DNA of 48,743 bases. Origin: Paraburkholderia sp. C35. Its GTDB lineage: Bacteria; Pseudomonadota; Gammaproteobacteria; Burkholderiales; Burkholderiaceae. Within the stretch, counting starts at the first letter, position 1. Each line of letters opens with the position of its first letter. This document shows positions 10,698 through 19,161 of this stretch, one piece after another. The translations under genes and the position numbers were made by a program. Location of the stretch: positions 1 to 48,743 of the forward strand of contig NZ_QBUY01000063.1 of assembly GCF_003121405.1 (NCBI RefSeq). Direction: 5' to 3'. The notes under the pieces are model-generated. The model did not search any database. It was not told the origin of the DNA and was given only the letters and a program-made list of their open reading frames with translations.

Positions 10698-13184
10698 ATG
10701 TCGAACGCACCGGGCGTCAACGAACCGCACACCAGCATGGCGCAACCCGATGACGTGGCGCGCGCGATCACCGATTGCGCAAGCGAGCCGATCCATATTC
10801 CCGGCGGCATCCAGCCACATGGCTTTCTGTTCTGCGTGACGGATGACGGCATCGTCATGCAAGCCAGCGCGAACGTCGCGTCGCTCGTGCCAACGCCGCT
10901 CGACGACGTGCTCGGCAAACCGTTATCCACTGTGCTCGGCGATGCGGCAGCGCTGGCCATCGCAGCACTTGCATCGCTCGATACGCAAGGCGTGCCGCTC
11001 TATGTCGGTTCCATCGACGATCCACGCAACCCGGCGCAGCGCGATGCGCCTCGTTCGCCGCTTGCCATCGTCGTGCATCGCCATCAGGGCATCGCGTTCG
11101 TCGAACTCGAACCGGCGCGCGGCACCGCCGATGTGTTTTCGTCGATGTACCCGCTGGTGCGCACCTTCATCAACCGCCTGCAGGAAGTGCAGAGCGTGGC
11201 CGACCTCGCCGCGCTCGCGGCGCAGGAAGTGCAGCGCATCACGGGCTACGGGCGCACGCTCGTCTATGACTTCGATGACGAAGGCAATGGCCACGTGATC
11301 GCCGAGGCGCTCGACGAAGGCTATCCGTCGTACATGGATCAACGCTTTCCCGGCTCCGACATTCCGCCGCAAGCGCGTGCGCTCTATGTGCGCAACCGTA
11401 TCCGGCTGATCGCCGACGCGGACTACGCGCCCGCGCCGCTGGTGCCCGCACTGAATCCCGTCACGCACGCGCCGACTGATCTCACGTACGCGTCGCTGCG
11501 CAGCGTATCGCCCGTGCATGTGCAGTACATGAAGAACATGGGCACGTGGTCGTCGATGTCGATGTCGATCGTCGTGCGCGGCAAGCTGTGGGGCTTGATC
11601 TCGTGCCATCACGCCAGCGCACGCGTGCCGCCGTTCGAAGTGCGTACCGCCTGCGAGCACATCGCGCAGGTGCTGTCGCTGCAGGTCGAAGCGAAGGAAG
11701 ATCACGCCGAAGCCGAACACCGGCTCGAACTGCGCCGCCGCCAGTCGCATCTGCTCGCCACGATGGCGAACACCGATCATTTCATCGACGCACTCGCCAA
11801 CGATCCGCGCGAACTGCTCGCGCTGACCAATTCGACGGGCGCCGCCATCGTGTTCGACGGGCGCATCGTACCCGTCGGCAATGCGCCCGACGAAGCGACC
11901 ATCGAGCAACTGGTCGCGTGGCTCGATACGCAAAGCGACGACATCTATTCCACCGACGATCTCGCGCAAGCATGGTCGCGCCCGGCGCATCCCGAGTATG
12001 CGGGCATGCTCGCGCTATCCATCTCGAAGCTGTTCCGCAATTACGTGATCTGGTTTCGCACGGAGGTTGTACGCACGCTCAAATGGGCGGGCGATCCGCG
12101 CGCGAAACTGTCTTCGCTGTCCGCGTCGCTGTCGCCGCGCGAGAGCTTCGACACGTGGACGGAAACCGTGCGCGGACGTTCGCTGCCGTGGCGCCAGGCA
12201 GAGCTCGAAATCGCCATCGAGTTCCGCACGGCGTTGCTCGGCATCGTGCTGCGGCGCGCGGAAGAACTGGCGCAACTGGCGCTCGAACTTGGCCGCGCAA
12301 ACGAAGAACTCGAAGGCTTTTCCTATACGGTCTCGCACGATCTGCGCGCGCCGTTGCGGCACATTGTCGGCTTCGCCGATCTGCTGCGCGAAATGGACAG
12401 TGCAAAGCTGTCGGAGCGCGGCCGGCACTTCGTCGAGCGAATCATCGGTGCGGCGCGTTTCGGCGGCAAGCTCGTCGACGATCTGCTCGCGTTCTCGCAG
12501 ATGGGCCGCGCCGCACTGCGCCCGCAAAGCGTCGATCTGCACGCGCTGGTGCAAACGCTGATCGCCGATGAACGCCGCCACACGGGCGAGCGTCCCGTCG
12601 ACTGGCGGATCGGCGATCTGCCACCCGTCATGGCCGACCCGGTGCTGCTGCATGTGGTGCTGCGGAACCTGATCGAGAATGCAGTAAAATTTAGCCGCCT
12701 TCATGACGACCCTGGCGCGCCCGCTGTCATCGAAGTGTCGAGCAAGGCCGGCGAAGGCGAACTGACGGGACAGCGTGTCGTGTATGTGCGCGACAACGGC
12801 GTCGGCTTCGACATGCGCTATGTCGACAAACTGTTCGGCGTATTCCAGCGGCTGCATCGCGCGGAAGAATTCGAAGGAACAGGCATCGGACTTGCAAGCG
12901 TACGACGTATCGTCGAGCGGCATGGCGGTACGACGTGGGCCGAAGGGGAACTGGACAAAGGCGCGACCGTCTATTTTTCGCTGCCGTTGACCTTCACGCC
13001 CGACACGGCCGCGCGCGACGAAAGCGCCACGGCGGCCGTTGCGCGGCTCGCGGCGCTGTCGCCAGGGCAGCCGTTCAGGCCCGTGCCGAAGGAAGTCAAC
13101 GCGGAGATCAATGCCGAGTCGAACCCGGAATCGGGACTGGAAACCCGAAGCGCAGACGGTGCGGACAACACCACGCGCACCTGA
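10698..13184 (+). CDS. bphP: Bacteriophytochrome histidine kinase
   Basis: 828 aa with the full PAS-GAF-PHY-HisKA-HATPase order. Cys27 in TDCASEPIHIPGGIQPHG is the position that binds biliverdin in bacteriophytochromes. The GAF domain (about 150-320) has the PGSDIPP motif (Asp221), SPVHVQYMKNMG (His274) and SCHHAS (His304), the chromophore pocket signatures. The PHY domain (about 340-510) carries the tongue motifs WFRTEVVRTLKWAG and SPRESF. The kinase has YTVSHDLRAPL with phosphoacceptor His547, then NLIENAVKF, DNGVGFD and GTGIGLAS. GGAGA seven bases ahead supports the ATG at 10698. There is no fused receiver; a separate Rcp1-like regulator begins 44 bases downstream. It should respond reversibly to red and far-red light. 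A Ser/Glu-rich tail follows the kinase. Confidence 0.97.
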   Translation: MSNAPGVNEPHTSMAQPDDVARAITDCASEPIHIPGGIQPHGFLFCVTDDGIVMQASANVASLVPTPLDDVLGKPLSTVLGDAAALAIAALASLDTQGVPLYVGSIDDPRNPAQRDAPRSPLAIVVHRHQGIAFVELEPARGTADVFSSMYPLVRTFINRLQEVQSVADLAALAAQEVQRITGYGRTLVYDFDDEGNGHVIAEALDEGYPSYMDQRFPGSDIPPQARALYVRNRIRLIADADYAPAPLVPALNPVTHAPTDLTYASLRSVSPVHVQYMKNMGTWSSMSMSIVVRGKLWGLISCHHASARVPPFEVRTACEHIAQVLSLQVEAKEDHAEAEHRLELRRRQSHLLATMANTDHFIDALANDPRELLALTNSTGAAIVFDGRIVPVGNAPDEATIEQLVAWLDTQSDDIYSTDDLAQAWSRPAHPEYAGMLALSISKLFRNYVIWFRTEVVRTLKWAGDPRAKLSSLSASLSPRESFDTWTETVRGRSLPWRQAELEIAIEFRTALLGIVLRRAEELAQLALELGRANEELEGFSYTVSHDLRAPLRHIVGFADLLREMDSAKLSERGRHFVERIIGAARFGGKLVDDLLAFSQMGRAALRPQSVDLHALVQTLIADERRHTGERPVDWRIGDLPPVMADPVLLHVVLRNLIENAVKFSRLHDDPGAPAVIEVSSKAGEGELTGQRVVYVRDNGVGFDMRYVDKLFGVFQRLHRAEEFEGTGIGLASVRRIVERHGGTTWAEGELDKGATVYFSLPLTFTPDTAARDESATAAVARLAALSPGQPFRPVPKEVNAEINAESNPESGLETRSADGADNTTRT

Positions 13185-13228
13185 CGCGCTTATGCAAAAA
13201 ATAGCAAGAGGATCAAGAGGAACTACGC

Positions 13229-13663
13229 GTGCTTAGACCCATCCTGCTGGTGGAAGACAATGTCAACGACATCGAGTTGACGCTCATCGCGCTGGAAAAG
13301 ACGCGTCTGGCGAATCCTGTCGTATCGATTCGCGACGGTGCCGAAGCGCTCGACTATCTGCGCCGCGAAGGCCAGTACGCGGATCGCAAGGACGAGAATC
13401 CCGCCGTCATTCTGCTCGACAAGAAACTGCCGAAAATCGATGGGCACGAAGTGCTGCGGCATGTGCGCGGCGACGACAAGCTCAAGCGCATCCCGGTGGT
13501 GATGCTCACGTCGTCGCGGGAAGAGAAAGACCTGCTGCGCAGCTATGACCTTGGCGTGAACGCTTACGTGGTAAAGCCCGTCGAGTTCGACGACTTCATG
13601 GCCGCGATCAACGATCTCGGCATGTTCTGGGCCGTGCTCAACGAGCCGCCGCCGTATCGCTGA
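13229..13663 (+). CDS. Rcp1-like response regulator, phytochrome partner
   Basis: 144 aa, GTG start at 13229 with AAGAGG 8-9 bases upstream. A receiver domain only: ILLVEDNVNDIEL acidic cluster, phosphoacceptor Asp in VILLDKKLPKIDG, Thr/Ser in MLTSSREEKD and Lys in VVKPVEF. The long insert GQYADRKDENPAVILLD and the FWAVLNEPPP tail match the Rcp1 type that pairs with cyanobacterial and bacterial phytochromes. It lies 44 bases after bphP, probably in the same operon, and is the likely phosphate acceptor of BphP. Output is unknown because no effector domain is present. Confidence 0.92.
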   Translation: MLRPILLVEDNVNDIELTLIALEKTRLANPVVSIRDGAEALDYLRREGQYADRKDENPAVILLDKKLPKIDGHEVLRHVRGDDKLKRIPVVMLTSSREEKDLLRSYDLGVNAYVVKPVEFDDFMAAINDLGMFWAVLNEPPPYR

Positions 13664-13672
13664 CGAACTCGC

Positions 13673-15307
13673 CTAGCGATACAACGGCAGCAGCACGCGG
13701 AACGTCGCGCCCTGCCCGCTGCCGGCACTCTCGGCCGTAACCGTGCCCTGATGCAGATCGACGAGATGCTTGACGAGCCATAGCCCGAGGCCGAGGCCCG
13801 CCACACGGCCGCCGCTGGCAGGATTGATCTGCTCGAAGCGCTCGAAAATCCGCGCGAGCGCATCCGGCTCGATGCCGCAACCCGTATCGCGCACGCTCAG
13901 TTCGGCCTGCTGGCCCTTCACCGTCACGCCAAGCTCGACCTCGCCCTGCGCGCAGAACTTCACGGCGTTCGACAGCAGATTCCACGCGATCTGCTTCATG
14001 CGGCTTTCGTCGGCCATCACGACGCACGGCGCGAGTTCGCCCACGATAAAGCGCAGCCCTTTCGTTTCCGCCGTCATGCGGATATCTTCCGCGACGTTGC
14101 CGGCCAGCGCGCCGAGATCGACGGGCCGCAGGCTCACCGACAGCTTGCCCGTCGCAATGGCGCCGCTATCGAGCAGATCGTCGACCATGTGCGAAAGCTG
14201 GTGCGCATTGCGTTCGATCACTCCTGCCGCACGCGCGGCATGTGAAGGATCGGCGGCACGTTGCAGCAGCGTGGTCCACGACAGGATCGCGCCGAGCGGC
14301 GAACGCAGTTCGTGGCTCACGGCCGTCACGAAGTGGTCCATCGCGCGCGCCACTTCGTCGCTGTGTTCGCGTGCACGCTTTTCCGATTCCGCAATTGCGC
14401 GCTGCTCGAGTTCGGCTTCCTTGCGCGAAGTGATGTCGAGCGTAAAGCCGACGATCGACTTCAGGGTCTCGTCCGCCAGATAACGGCCGAGGCCGCGCAG
14501 CAAAATCCAGTGCACCGAACCGTCACGCCAGGTGACGCGAAACTCCACTTCGAAGTGCTCGCGCTGTGCCAGCCCGCGCGTCATCGCGTCCTTCACACGC
14601 GCACGGTCGGCCTGATCGACCAGTTCGTCAAACAGCAAGGCTTGCGTCAAGGTATCCGACGGCTTGACGCCGAGATTCACCTTGCATTGGTCCGAACCTT
14701 CGATCATGCCCGTCGCCGGGTCCAGTTCCCATGCGCCGCCATGCGCGAACGCGAGCGCCTGACGCAACTGCTCGCGATGCACGCGCAGTTCGGCGTTCGC
14801 CTCGTCGACCAGCACCTGGCGCAAACGCGCCTGCGAACGCAGCTTGGCGCGCTCGCGCTGGTCGCGCTCGGTGAGTGCGATCGAGTCGGTCACGTCCATC
14901 ACGCACATGCCGATCATCGGCGCGCTGCCGTCGCCGGGGTCGATCATCGAGGTGCGCACCTGCCAGTAACGCGGGCTCAGTTCACCGTCGCGGTCGTCGG
15001 GTGCGGGCGTGTCGTAGCGCAACAGCGGTGAAAGACGGGTTTCGCCGGGGGCCAGGCCGGGCAGCATCGTGTCGAGCCAGTTGCGCCGCAAGTCGCGTTG
15101 GGATTGCGAACCAAACTGGTTGATGTCGTAGACGGAGCGGCCGCGAATGTCGGCTAGCGTGACGCCTTGCATGCCGCAGTAGCGTGCGTTGGCCAATACG
15201 ACTTCGAAGCGCTCATCGAGGATCAGCCACGCATCCGGCAACAATTCGAACACCTGGGTGGTGTCGACCGGTCTCCTGGTGCCCGGTTGGCTGGTTAGTC
15301 TGTCCAT
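13673..15307 (-). CDS. PAS-domain sensor histidine kinase
   Basis: 544 aa, predicted soluble with no membrane segments. Two PAS regions are visible: an N-terminal one (about 18-140, from FELLPDAWLILDERFEVVLAN) and a second one (about 185-305) ending in the PAC signature WRDGSVHWILLRGLGRYL. A coiled-coil-like linker leads to HisKA with FVTAVSHELRSPL. The ATPase has WNLLSNAVKF, DTGCGIEP, FERFEQ and GLGLGLWLVK. It converges with the Rcp1-like regulator (9 bases apart) and is divergent from the receiver gene at 15710, its plausible partner. The ligand of the PAS domains is not evident; its position suggests it feeds into the light-signalling network. Confidence 0.93.
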   Translation of the reverse strand: MDRLTSQPGTRRPVDTTQVFELLPDAWLILDERFEVVLANARYCGMQGVTLADIRGRSVYDINQFGSQSQRDLRRNWLDTMLPGLAPGETRLSPLLRYDTPAPDDRDGELSPRYWQVRTSMIDPGDGSAPMIGMCVMDVTDSIALTERDQRERAKLRSQARLRQVLVDEANAELRVHREQLRQALAFAHGGAWELDPATGMIEGSDQCKVNLGVKPSDTLTQALLFDELVDQADRARVKDAMTRGLAQREHFEVEFRVTWRDGSVHWILLRGLGRYLADETLKSIVGFTLDITSRKEAELEQRAIAESEKRAREHSDEVARAMDHFVTAVSHELRSPLGAILSWTTLLQRAADPSHAARAAGVIERNAHQLSHMVDDLLDSGAIATGKLSVSLRPVDLGALAGNVAEDIRMTAETKGLRFIVGELAPCVVMADESRMKQIAWNLLSNAVKFCAQGEVELGVTVKGQQAELSVRDTGCGIEPDALARIFERFEQINPASGGRVAGLGLGLWLVKHLVDLHQGTVTAESAGSGQGATFRVLLPLYR

Positions 15308-15709
15308 AGACTCGCAGTCTACCCGAAAGAAACTGTTCGTACGGAAACGTCCGACAGACGCACGGCCCGGTCATGCGACGCCGCGCGCGCTGCGCGACCG
15401 GCTCCCCGGCGCGTTCAAACACAGTCAGAACTTACAACGTTGCAGATACTTTTTGCGAAACGCAATCGCTCGCGAGGCCGTGACGCATGCACGCCACGGA
15501 AGCGATGCAGGTTACGCGCCAACGGGCCGAATGCCTTACCACGCGGGGCATAGACCGACGCGCCCGATGGTCCGGCAATGCCCGCAAAGACGCATGAACG
15601 CGCGATCCACGCGACTGGCACGGCTCATGCATGTGCTGCAACCAATTCATGCCGACATTTCGCCCGCATCCGATTTCCGGCTGCACGACCAGAAGTTTTG
15701 CCTGACCAC
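15308..15709. other. Divergent promoter region, no gene seen
   Basis: About 400 bases between a leftward kinase gene and a rightward receiver gene. Open frames here are Arg/Ala/His-rich, have no family resemblance and look like high-GC noise. No clear promoter or repeat was found. Confidence 0.5.
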
Positions 15710-16141
15710 ATGGATTCGAACGCAATATCGGACAGCCGTCTCCCTACCATCCTGCTTATCGACGACGAGCCGGACCTTCTCATCGCGTGGGCACTTCTGC
15801 TCGAACTGGAAGGCTTTCATGTGCTGACCGCTTTCGAGCCTCGCAAGGGCGTCGAACTCGCGCAGCGCGTGCATCCCGCGCTTGTCATCACGGATCTGAT
15901 GATGCCCGGCATGGATGGCGCCGAGGTATGCCGCACGCTGAAGAGCGATCCCGATCTGGATGGCATGCCCGTGATCTTGTGGAGCGCGTCGCTGGACATC
16001 CCCGACGGACTGGACTGCGAGTGCACGCTGCACAAACCGGTTGCGCGCGAAACCTTGCTCGGTCATGTCGATCTTCTGCTGCGCCGTCCGCAACGCGGCA
16101 GTGCGCCGCCGCACGGCACGGGCAACCCGTCGCTCAACTAG
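15710..16141 (+). CDS. Single-domain response regulator
   Basis: 143 aa from the ATG at 15710 (MDSNAISDSRLPTILLID); 44 in-frame codons further upstream look non-coding. Receiver residues: ILLIDDEPDLL, phosphoacceptor Asp in VITDLMMPGMDG, Ser in ILWSAS at the usual Thr/Ser position, and Lys in LHKPV. No output domain. Its 3' end overlaps the end of the convergent bphO gene by eight bases. Together with the divergent kinase at 15307 it could form a second phosphorelay inside the phytochrome cluster. Confidence 0.88.
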   Translation: MDSNAISDSRLPTILLIDDEPDLLIAWALLLELEGFHVLTAFEPRKGVELAQRVHPALVITDLMMPGMDGAEVCRTLKSDPDLDGMPVILWSASLDIPDGLDCECTLHKPVARETLLGHVDLLLRRPQRGSAPPHGTGNPSLN

Positions 16142-16772
16142 CTTCCAGCGTTCCCGCTCCAGCAAGCGTGCCCGCGGCCGGCAACAGGGCCAGCAGCCGG
16201 TCGAAGGCAGCCTGCGCGCCTTCGCATGCCCGCGCGATATCGTGAACCGTGACGACTTGCGTGCGCATCGCTTCGATGAAATGTTTCCAGCGCGGTCCTG
16301 GCGGCACGCCGTCGCCGCTCAGATAACGCAACGGGTGCGGCGCGAGTGAATCACGCAAGCGCCGGTAGAGCACCGTGCCGCCGAGTTGCGATCCCTCGAT
16401 CACGTAGCACACGCCCCATCGGTAAGCGGCATCGGCGGCGGGCAGTGGCGTGGCGTCGCGTTGTGTCTCGAATGCTGGCGCGCCCAGATGACGCAACGCC
16501 GCCTCGTCAAGATCACGCACGATCAATGGCATCCGGGCAACGAAAGACAACGCGCGCTGCGGACCATCGTCGAAATGCGCAAGCCATGCTTCCAGCGGCG
16601 CGAGCCACGCCGCAATCAGTTGCAGATGCAAGCAGTAGTCGGTGAGCGTCGGCGCGTCGGCGGAAAGCGGCATCGACGAATCGATCAGCGCATGGCGGCT
16701 GCCCGTCGCGTCGCGCAACGCGGCGAGTACATCGAGAGATTCGGGAGCATGCGGAGAAGTCGAAAAACTCAC
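16134..16772 (-). CDS. bphO: Biliverdin-producing heme oxygenase
   Basis: 212 aa, the usual size for bacterial heme oxygenase. It opens heme to biliverdin, CO and iron; biliverdin is the chromophore of the phytochrome encoded nearby. The conserved start LRDATGSRHALIDSSMPL provides the proximal heme-ligand His (residue 27). The distal-helix glycine motif is VIEGSQLGGTVLYRRL, and RWKHFIEAM follows near the C-terminus. It is on the strand opposite bphP, at the end of the cluster, so chromophore synthesis may be regulated separately. The 3' end overlaps the receiver gene by eight bases. Confidence 0.95.
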   Translation of the reverse strand: MSFSTSPHAPESLDVLAALRDATGSRHALIDSSMPLSADAPTLTDYCLHLQLIAAWLAPLEAWLAHFDDGPQRALSFVARMPLIVRDLDEAALRHLGAPAFETQRDATPLPAADAAYRWGVCYVIEGSQLGGTVLYRRLRDSLAPHPLRYLSGDGVPPGPRWKHFIEAMRTQVVTVHDIARACEGAQAAFDRLLALLPAAGTLAGAGTLEAS

Positions 16773-16861
16773 GCGAGATTCCAGTACGGGATGAAAGGAA
16801 CGCTCATTCTACTGATCGTGCGCCAGACGTGTTGCGCACGACGGCAACGCCACAATAAAAC

Positions 16862-16884
16862 GGGCCGCGTCGTTGACGCGGCCC
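16862..16884 (-). terminator. Terminator after csbD-like gene
   Basis: GGGCCGCGTC (16862-16871) and GACGCGGCCC (16875-16884) form a perfect 10-base stem with a 3-base loop. On the minus strand it is followed by GTTTTATT, so it ends leftward transcription from the CsbD-like gene. Confidence 0.8.
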
Positions 16885-16992
16885 TTGCGGGTTTTACCCG
16901 TCTGACTATCCACTCCCTATGTGCTGCTGCAGGGCATACACGCGGTGCTATTCGCGAGGCCGGTCAACCCGGCCGTCCGCGTGCACCTGCCA

Positions 16993-17190
16993 TCAGTGAT
17001 GCTTACGGTCTTCGCGTGCGACGTCCTTCGCCGCTTCCTTCGCATCGCCGTACGACTTGCGCATTTCGCCGGCACCTTGTTGCAGGTCGCCCTTCAGTTC
17101 CTGGCTGCGGTTACCCGTGGCCTTGCCGACAGCCTCGTTGATCTTGCCCTTGACCTTTTCGGCAGTACCCTTCACTTGATCCTTGTTCAT
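16993..17190 (-). CDS. CsbD-like stress protein
   Basis: 65 aa from the ATG at 17190 with GGAG eight bases upstream. MNKDQVKGTAEKVKGKINEA with the later GKATG and repeated KG motifs is the CsbD family signature. Members are small, charged, helix-forming proteins of uncertain function, often induced by general stress. A strong intrinsic terminator lies about 110 bases downstream, so it is probably its own transcription unit or the last gene after the small unknown at 17269. Confidence 0.92.
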   Translation of the reverse strand: MNKDQVKGTAEKVKGKINEAVGKATGNRSQELKGDLQQGAGEMRKSYGDAKEAAKDVAREDRKHH

Positions 17191-17268
17191 GGCTGACTCC
17201 GTCTGGTTACGCCGACGCAACGGTTGCGCCAGTCATCGGGAATCGAGCATTCGCTGTGCCTGAGGTCT

Positions 17269-17478
17269 TCAGCCGATCTGCGGTGCGCGTGTCTCCAGCA
17301 CCCGCAGCAGGTCGTCGAGTTTGCGCGCACGCGTGCGCTGCGACGGCACCAGCCGCGCCGCCAGCACCGCGTTGAGCCGGCCACGCCAGTAGGAAAGTGG
17401 AAAACGATGTTCGGCGGCGATGTGGCTGAGCACACGCTCCAGATGCTGCAACTCGTTTTCCAGTTGATAGTTGTCCAT
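17269..17478 (-). CDS. Small unknown protein
   Basis: 69 aa from the ATG at 17478, with AGGGGAC about five bases upstream deciding the start over longer in-frame options. The sequence MDNYQLENELQHLERVLSHI followed by YWRGRLNAVLAARLVPSQ predicts two amphipathic helices with many Arg and Leu. I do not recognise a family. It is about 80 bases upstream of the CsbD-like gene on the same strand and may share its promoter. Confidence 0.6.
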   Translation of the reverse strand: MDNYQLENELQHLERVLSHIAAEHRFPLSYWRGRLNAVLAARLVPSQRTRARKLDDLLRVLETRAPQIG

Positions 17479-17634
17479 TGTCGGTCCCCTGTTATGTAAT
17501 TTCTGCCCGAGGGGCATACGCGCGGTGCCCGCTGCGTACAAAACTGACGCTCCACCCAATCGCGCATGCTGGCCGTCATACAGCACCCGCCATTCCCGCA
17601 TGCATCGCGCATGGCAGCTGGGCCGGCCTCGGCG

Positions 17635-18492
17635 CTAGACGTAGGGGCGCTCGCGCATCCATTTCGTCATGATCCATTTCTCGCCGCCGGTGACGGGCGC
17701 GCCGCCATGCAGCGTCAGCGGATCGAGTTGGCGCCGCCCGTTCATGTAGCGGAAATAGATTGCGCCACCCTGACTCGCCATCACGGCCAGCCCTGCGTCG
17801 GGGAATACCGTTTCGCCGCCGCTATCGACATCGCTCAGATAGACGATCAGCGTCGCCACACGCTGACCGCCGCGCGCCGTGTGCAGCACGCTGCCGTTCT
17901 GTCCGGGCGGGAAATAGTCGAAATGCGGACGGTACTCGCCGCCCTGGGTGTAGTGGAGAATCTGCAGCCCTTCGCCATGCTCCAGCGGCCAGTTCATCAG
18001 CGCGGAGATGCGCCGGTCCAGCCGTTCGATGAACGCGTCCTCGCAGCGCTGGAACCAGAAGCCTTCGCTGGTGCGCAGCTGGATCACGTCCTCACGGCCA
18101 TTGTCGGGATTGACGGTGGTCGAGCGTTTCAAACGGTGCCGTGCACGTTCGATCAGTTCGCCGCACTCTTCGCCGGACAGCACATCGTCGAAGGCGATCA
18201 CCTGCGGGCGGTCGAAGCGCACCCGCACTTTTACATCGCGGTCGTGGGCGCGCACGATGTTGCCGTCCGCGACGGGACAGGCGTCGTAGTGATAGGCGCG
18301 CGTTTCGTCTTCCGGCGATGCGACCACGGCGGCCACCGCGCCCGTTTCCGACGCGGCGCGGCGCACCAGTTCCTGCGCCGCGACCATTTCGAAGCCGGCC
18401 TGCACCATCGCCTCGACCATCGATTCCGGCGTGCATCCCCGGCTCACATTGGTGGCGAGCCACTCCTGCCATGCCGCATCCATCTCGCGCAT
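17635..18492 (-). CDS. 2OG-Fe(II) oxygenase, prolyl 4-hydroxylase type
   Basis: 285 aa from the ATG at 18492; GGGGG four bases upstream favours it over the GTG immediately before. The C-terminal two thirds is a prolyl-4-hydroxylase-like double-stranded beta helix. It has EYRPHFDYF with iron ligands His190 and Asp192, then ATLIVYLSDVDSGGETVFP, then TLHGGAPVTGGEKWIMTKW with iron ligand His262 and the 2-oxoglutarate-binding Lys272. The first 80 residues resemble a small helical domain (CTPESMVEAMVQAGF). Bacterial relatives hydroxylate prolines in proteins such as EF-Tu or small peptides; the substrate here is unknown. No signal peptide is visible, so it should be cytosolic. Confidence 0.92.
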   Translation of the reverse strand: MREMDAAWQEWLATNVSRGCTPESMVEAMVQAGFEMVAAQELVRRAASETGAVAAVVASPEDETRAYHYDACPVADGNIVRAHDRDVKVRVRFDRPQVIAFDDVLSGEECGELIERARHRLKRSTTVNPDNGREDVIQLRTSEGFWFQRCEDAFIERLDRRISALMNWPLEHGEGLQILHYTQGGEYRPHFDYFPPGQNGSVLHTARGGQRVATLIVYLSDVDSGGETVFPDAGLAVMASQGGAIYFRYMNGRRQLDPLTLHGGAPVTGGEKWIMTKWMRERPYV

Positions 18493-18534
18493 CACACCCC
18501 CGCTACTTCGTTGTCGCGCTGGACGGGACCCCGG

Positions 18535-19041
18535 TCAGGTCCGGCCCAGCGCGAGTCGATGCTCCCCTCCGCCCGTCTTCGCGCGCCACGCGCCCAGGCC
18601 GCGCCGTGCCTGCGCGCGGATCGCGTTCTGCACGAAAGGCGTCCAGCCGAGCAGCGCGCCCTTCGCACCCAACGCCTGACTGGACCAGCGCCACAGCTCG
18701 AAACGGTCGCGATGCTCGACGATCAGACCGTCGCGAAACACGAACCGCGCATCGATCGGGTTGATCACCGTCCGGCCCGTCTGGCTGAACACATAACTGG
18801 CGACCCAATGTGCGCTACCCGTCTGGTCGTCGGCCGTGACGCGGCTGAAGGCCAGCGAAAACTCCTGCGCACGCGACACCAGCATGCGCCACATGTCGGT
18901 CACTTCGCCGCCGTGCAGTTCGACGAATACAGGGGCGCCGAACGTCACGTCGGGTGCGTAGCACGCCGCCATCGCCTCGACGTCGCGCCGCTGGAATGCT
19001 TCGTAAAACCGTTCTATCAATGCTGCATTGGGATGAGTCAT
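18535..19041 (-). CDS. SnoaL/NTF2-like domain protein
   Basis: 168 aa from the ATG at 19041 (MTHPNAALIERFYEAFQRRD). This start and DVEAMAACYAPDVTFGAPVF are typical of the SnoaL-like NTF2 fold, with the usual conserved ARFVFRDGLIVEHRDRFELW on the last strands. Proteins of this fold act as small isomerases, hydrolases or binding proteins; the pocket residues do not tell which. The C-terminal 45 residues (from SSQALGAKGAL) extend beyond the core fold. The Shine-Dalgarno sequence is weak. It is upstream of the dioxygenase on the same strand. Confidence 0.8.
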   Translation of the reverse strand: MTHPNAALIERFYEAFQRRDVEAMAACYAPDVTFGAPVFVELHGGEVTDMWRMLVSRAQEFSLAFSRVTADDQTGSAHWVASYVFSQTGRTVINPIDARFVFRDGLIVEHRDRFELWRWSSQALGAKGALLGWTPFVQNAIRAQARRGLGAWRAKTGGGEHRLALGRT

Positions 19042-19161
19042 GTCGGTCTTGTGGTCGCCGTTTTTGTGCATGCAGTCAAGGTACAACACGCTCACGCAGT
19101 TGCGCAATCGTTCAGATGTGTCGCGGTCTTACGTGCCTTGGCTGAGCCGCTGCCGGCGCGT

